From: Loxodes magnus
Taxonomy: Eukaryota > Ciliophora > Karyorelictea > Loxodida > Loxodidae
Direction: 5' to 3'
Assembly (NCBI GenBank): GCA_946699065.1
Contig: CAMPDV010000245.1
Span: 124,001-188,000 of the forward strand
Length of the DNA stretch: 64,000 nucleotides
Shown here in pieces: positions 60,654 to 64,000 of the stretch (the stretch's first letter is position 1; each line of letters opens with the position of its first letter). The notes under the pieces were generated by a model, which was not told the DNA's origin, did not search any database, and saw nothing but the letters and a program-made list of their open reading frames with translations. The translations under genes were made by a program, and so were the position numbers.

Positions 60654-61524
60654 GAAGGATTCAAAAGAGGTTTCTACACCACCTCCAAAAAGTTGGAGAG
60701 GAAACCTGAATCCAATCTTGGATAGTTTTCTTACTATTAACCTTAATCTTTTTCTTAATTCTAACAACCTGAAGAGGAACAGAAACAAGCTCAGAAGACA
60801 ACACATGAGATAACTCCAACCTCAGAAGAGAAGCCCAGAAAGCAGATGAAGTCTGCTCTTCACCAGGAGGTCTCAAAGTTCAATCCTTCTGGCCAGATGA
60901 GCATGGAACAGCTCATCAAAGTGGTACTAAATCTCCAGGAAGAGGTTAGGAAACTGAGAAAGGACAATGAGAAACTGATGGAAAAACTCAACCTAGCGGA
61001 AGGAATAGAATCCAGACTTATGTCCTAAGAAAGAGAACTAAACGCTTTCTGAAACATATCTTAAGACCAGAGTAGCTAATCCTAAAATTAGCTTCAGAAA
61101 CAATCTGATCTGAGTATTAGACTGGAAATACTAGAAAAGAAATTAGATGAACAAAGGGGAGATCCAATGATGATTGAAGAGACCAATAGGAAGATTAAGG
61201 TTAAACTCCAAAAAGAGTGAAGAAATGTTACTACTGCAATTCGACAGAACACTTATGAAGACGCTGCAAGGAATTCCAAAATTTCAAGACATATTACTTG
61301 AATAAATAAAGAAGCATACAAGCACAGTAGAGGAAGAAAAAACAAATGTAGTAGAGACAAATAAGGGAAAGATTATATTTAAATGAATAAGGATACATTT
61401 ACAAGATAAAATTTAATTAGAAATAAGGCTAGATCCGGAAATGCCAAGAGTAATGGGAGGAGAGAGGAGTAGAGATATCTAAAACTTTATTTTTAACACT
61501 GGAGCAATCTGGTGTCCAGCATGA
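60654..61524 (+). mobile_element. ORF1 copy 10 (start codon lost)
   Basis: From 60654 a frame of about 185 codons (EGFKRGFYTTSKKLERKPES, then EEKPRKQMKSALHQEVSKFN, then PSGQMSMEQLIKVVLNLQEE) matches copy 9 closely; the ATG of copy 9 aligns to AAGGG here. The coiled coil (VRKLRKDNEKLMEKLNL) leads to LMSQERELNAFWNIS, where Trp is TGA against TGG in copy 9. After a frame change near 61218 comes a perfect knuckle, KCYYCNSTEHLWRRC (61230-61275; CxxC-x4-H-x4-C, Trp = TGA), then RLYLNEQGYIYKIK (about 61366-61410), and DIQNFIFNTGAIWCPA ending at TGA 61522-61524. Conventional ORF 60846-61028 is part of this frame. Confidence 0.8.
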
Positions 61525-61831
61525 AGAGGTGAAAATCCTCGAAAATTGCTAAACTTAATTTATCCTATTATTACATAATAATTAATATAATTATAAATAA
61601 AGTTATCTCTATCATCTAGCTTTTATCATTATATACTCTTATTTTCAATTTAAAATCATTATAAATAAATTAAATTAATGATTTACTAAATTAAATCTAC
61701 TATTTAATAATTAAAATTTAAGAAAGGAAAATTAAAATATCTTAAAAAATAAATTATATATGAAATAGTTAAGTATATTATATTTTATCAGCATTTTTTC
61801 TATATTTTTATTATTATTATTATAATATAAA

Positions 61832-62234
61832 ATGGATGTCGGCCGCATCAGCTAAACTAGTAGGTAATCTGGTGCAGTGTATACTGCATTTCGATTAATC
61901 TCGCACTAGATACCATAATGGGGAAGAGTGGATAAGCTCTGTTGAGACGTACCTAACTTACCCCGAGGGTTCTCTCTAGCAGTATGAAAGCTTGACTGAC
62001 GGGCCTTCTAATTACCGACTTAATAACTATCTCTTATTGGACCTTATTCAAGAAGACTGAAGCATTTGACTCAAGATTTTAGAATAATTTTTAATAAGAA
62101 GATTCCCCATTTGGAGAAGCTGACATGATTCATCGGACCTCTAGAATTTAACAAGAAATATGAGAACATTTTTTAACATTAAATATTAATTTGAAAGAGC
62201 TTCGCGTCAAGGAGGTGCTACGGGCTCTATAATC
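61832..62234 (+). repeat. SINE-like element, family C, copy 2
   Basis: Collinear with 47589-47990: GGATGTCGGCCGCATCAG, AATCTGGTGCAGTGTATA, CTAGATACCATAATGGGG, GAAGACTGAAGCATTTGA, CCCCATTTGGAGAAGCTG. The stem-loop at 62197-62226 is followed by TATAATCA and an ATTTATTTATAAAT tail. Confidence 0.8.
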
Positions 62235-62339
62235 ATTTTTATTTATTTATAAATATTAATTATCTTATTTTAATGTTTAACTATTTCCAAAGAGTTTAAA
62301 CATTTCTAGCTCAAACATATATATTTAAATATATTAAAA

Positions 62340-63270
62340 AAAAGTTTAAAGGAAAGGGATTGTTTCTTTAAAAAGCTCCTACCTCCCTCCAATGCCTTTT
62401 GGAGGTACTCGAACTCGCCAAGACCTTTTTCTTGGGTCACTTCCGAGTCTTTTGATAGGACTTGAGGTTTTCTTCTTTCTTCATAGTTTCCCGTCACTGG
62501 CTGGATAAAATTTGGTCAAGTCTTCTCATATTTTCCTTCTAATTTTCTAGTTTTCCCTGCATTTCCTCCATAAATGTCAGGTACTGTTACAGATGAAGCA
62601 TCTTTTCTTAAAAATCTTGGGTTTAGTCATCTTAATAGTTTCAATGTCCATCTGATCTCCTGTAAGTTGTATTTTTTATGATTGATTGAGTTTTGTCTGG
62701 TCTTCTAGTTTTGTGATCTTTAAATCGAGCGCAAGATTTATTTTATCTTGCTTTATTATGTCCTTCTCGTTTTGCTCCTTTATGATATCTAGATCTACTT
62801 CTATTTCTTCTAATCGCACTTCAAACCTTTCTTTCGAGCTGAAGCAGGGAGTGTGAATATTACCATCTGTGAGATGTTGGTCCAGGTCGCAAAACATTTA
62901 CTATAATTCTTAAGACTTTTCCTGGTCAATAATTTTTAACTTATGTTCTAGTTCTTGAATCTTTTTCATTAGTTGATGCAAAAGTTTGGCCATTTATGAT
63001 TGATCCTTGTTCAATATCATCTATTCGTCGAGGTCTGTTTGGTTTTGTCCTATGTCGAATTGTCTGATTGTTATTTGTTCCTTGTATGATTTGAATTTCA
63101 ATTGGTGGAGTTATGGTATCTCCAGCTGATCGTTCTTTTCTCTTTTCGGGTGGTGGGTTAGGAGTGTGTGAAGCCTGTGGAGGTATTTGGTGCCTGGCCT
63201 CTTTACTTTAGGCCTTTACCTTCCTGCGTTCCTCCCTCCCCAAGAGAAATTCACCTTTAAGAGCTTCCAT
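62340..63270 (-). mobile_element. ORF1 copy 11: well-preserved, two overlapping frames
   Basis: ATG 63270 opens a 114-residue frame (MEALKGEFLLGREERRKVKA, then Pro/Arg-rich SHTPNPPPEKRKERSAGDTI) ending at TGA 62928-62926. Overlapping it, a second frame with ATG at 62993 (MAKLLHQLMKKIQELEHKLK) continues through a Glu/Asp-rich coiled coil (FEVRLEEIEVDLDIIKEQN) to a perfect knuckle, KKRCFICNSTWHLWRKC (about 62606-62556), and the family motif KFYPASDGKLWRKK (about 62515-62475). No clear stop follows; protein-like sequence fades near 62340. HLW uses TGG here and TGA in copy 10. It is either one ORF1 broken by a frameshift or two overlapping ORFs. Confidence 0.75.
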
Positions 63271-63612
63271 ATTTTTTTATATATTTAAATATATGATTTT
63301 ATAATTTCTATTAATATTTTCAAGTAATGTAATTTATAAATAATAAAATAACTAAACTTTTAATTGAAGAATGTAAAATTATTTTACGTTTTTATATAAA
63401 TGTATTCATTATAGAACAACAGTTTTTAAGTTTTGATATTTCTCATGAACGAATTAATTATAGTGATTCCACCTATCAATAAGGTTCATCACTGAAATTT
63501 AAAGTTGTGCTAAGTATAATTCCATTTCCAAGCTTCTTCTGGGTCTTCTTCTTAAAGCATATATCTTTCATTACTCTTTTAACTCTTTTTAATACAAGGT
63601 ATCTTGCTTCAG

Positions 63613-64000
63613 TCAAGTTTGATTCCAATCATATTCAAATTTCTTCTTCGCTAAGCAAATGCGATGTCCTTCAAGATTTCATTCACTATGTAAATATTTT
63701 TTCTGTATATTAAGCCTTCTGGAGTACAGTATAGTTTGCTTATATCTCCATAAGTTAAAGCTTTCAAGCTTTTATTTTTATTAGAATCTTTAACATTATC
63801 TTAAAATATGACCATTTTTCCTGCAATATCAGCATTACTTTCTATTCTTTATTATCGTAATTTTTTCTGGCTGTAGATTTGGTTCCACATCCATGGGATC
63901 ATTTGCTGATGTATTTTTAGAAGTAAGCTTTCAGTTAATTCCGCTAATTGATTGAATTTGACTTCCATTTGTTCAATTCTCAGATTGACTGGTTAGGAAT
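63613..64000 (-). mobile_element. ORF1 copy 12 (runs off the window edge)
   Basis: Related to copy 3. FNQLAELTESLLLK aligns with LNQFAELTESIFLS of copy 3. In the next frame are NDPMDVEPN and a perfect knuckle, KQCWYCRKNGHILRQC (about 63853-63806; the Trp is TGA). Then comes the family motif KLYCTPEGLIYRKN (about 63742-63700). The frame ends at TGA 63615-63613. The N-terminus lies outside the window. Frame changes suggest decay. Confidence 0.65.

Noticed and set aside
1-64000. Organelle or bacterial origin suggested by A+T richness and TGA = Trp
   Set aside because: TAA/TAG as Gln, an intron-bearing tRNA-Tyr with C1-G72, RING/UBL and kinase/WD40 genes, and SINE/LINE elements are eukaryotic nuclear features.
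1-64000. CRISPR arrays, rRNA genes, bacterial insertion sequences
   Set aside because: No regularly spaced direct repeats, no rRNA-like conserved blocks and no bacterial transposase readings were seen.

Overview
ORGANISM. The window is about 75% A+T and looks like a nuclear genome of a ciliate with a fully reassigned stop-codon set. A nuclear-type tRNA-Tyr with an intron (4426-4509, minus) shows it is eukaryotic. Conventional ORFs never exceed 90 codons. Long, recognisable proteins appear when TAA and TAG are read as Gln and TGA as Trp: a RING/ubiquitin-like protein, a kinase/pentapeptide/WD40 protein and a UPF0193-like protein. Paralogous copies of one mobile ORF inside the window carry CAG, TAG or TAA at the same Gln column and TGG or TGA at the same Trp column. 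Three copies also stop at an aligned TGA, so TGA appears to be Trp inside genes and stop near their ends. This is the code known from karyorelictean ciliates (Loxodes, Parduczia) and from the heterotrich Condylostoma. I cannot decide between them. Because no codon is always a stop, every frame is open. I accepted frames by family motifs, by conservation between copies and by scarcity of TGA; many gene limits are therefore approximate.

LAYOUT. 1-11.2 kb: host genes (RING-coiled coil-UBL fragment, unnamed genes, tRNA-Tyr, a broken kinase/pentapeptide/WD40 gene split by a mobile ORF). 11.3-19.5 kb: short SINE-like elements, another mobile ORF, small coding stretches and A+T-rich spacer. 19.6-36.7 kb: a giant imperfect inverted repeat (arms about 6 kb, spacer about 4.8 kb) holding LINE debris, including a decayed reverse transcriptase. 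37-47 kb: host-like coding regions, one of which (42.1-44.6 kb) is duplicated at 54-58 kb. 47.5-64 kb: a cluster of SINE-like elements and mobile ORFs around a probable UPF0193 gene.

THE MAIN SYSTEM. About twelve copies of one protein family (called ORF1 here) are scattered through the window. Its parts are a Gln-rich head, a coiled coil, one CCHC zinc knuckle and a conserved C-terminal motif, [RK]-x-Y-C-x3-G-x-I-Y-x-x-K, that I do not recognise from any named family. Copies have target-site duplications, simple-sequence tails and an empty paralogous site, so the ORF is mobile. Three unrelated SINE-like families (A, B, C) and one intact ORF1 copy all end in the same roughly 32-nt stem-loop. 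This suggests that one LINE machinery, recognising that 3' end, mobilises all of them. The only reverse transcriptase seen is a decayed LINE domain at 27.5-28.0 kb, with possible LINE C-terminal zinc-motif fragments in the two arms of the inverted repeat.
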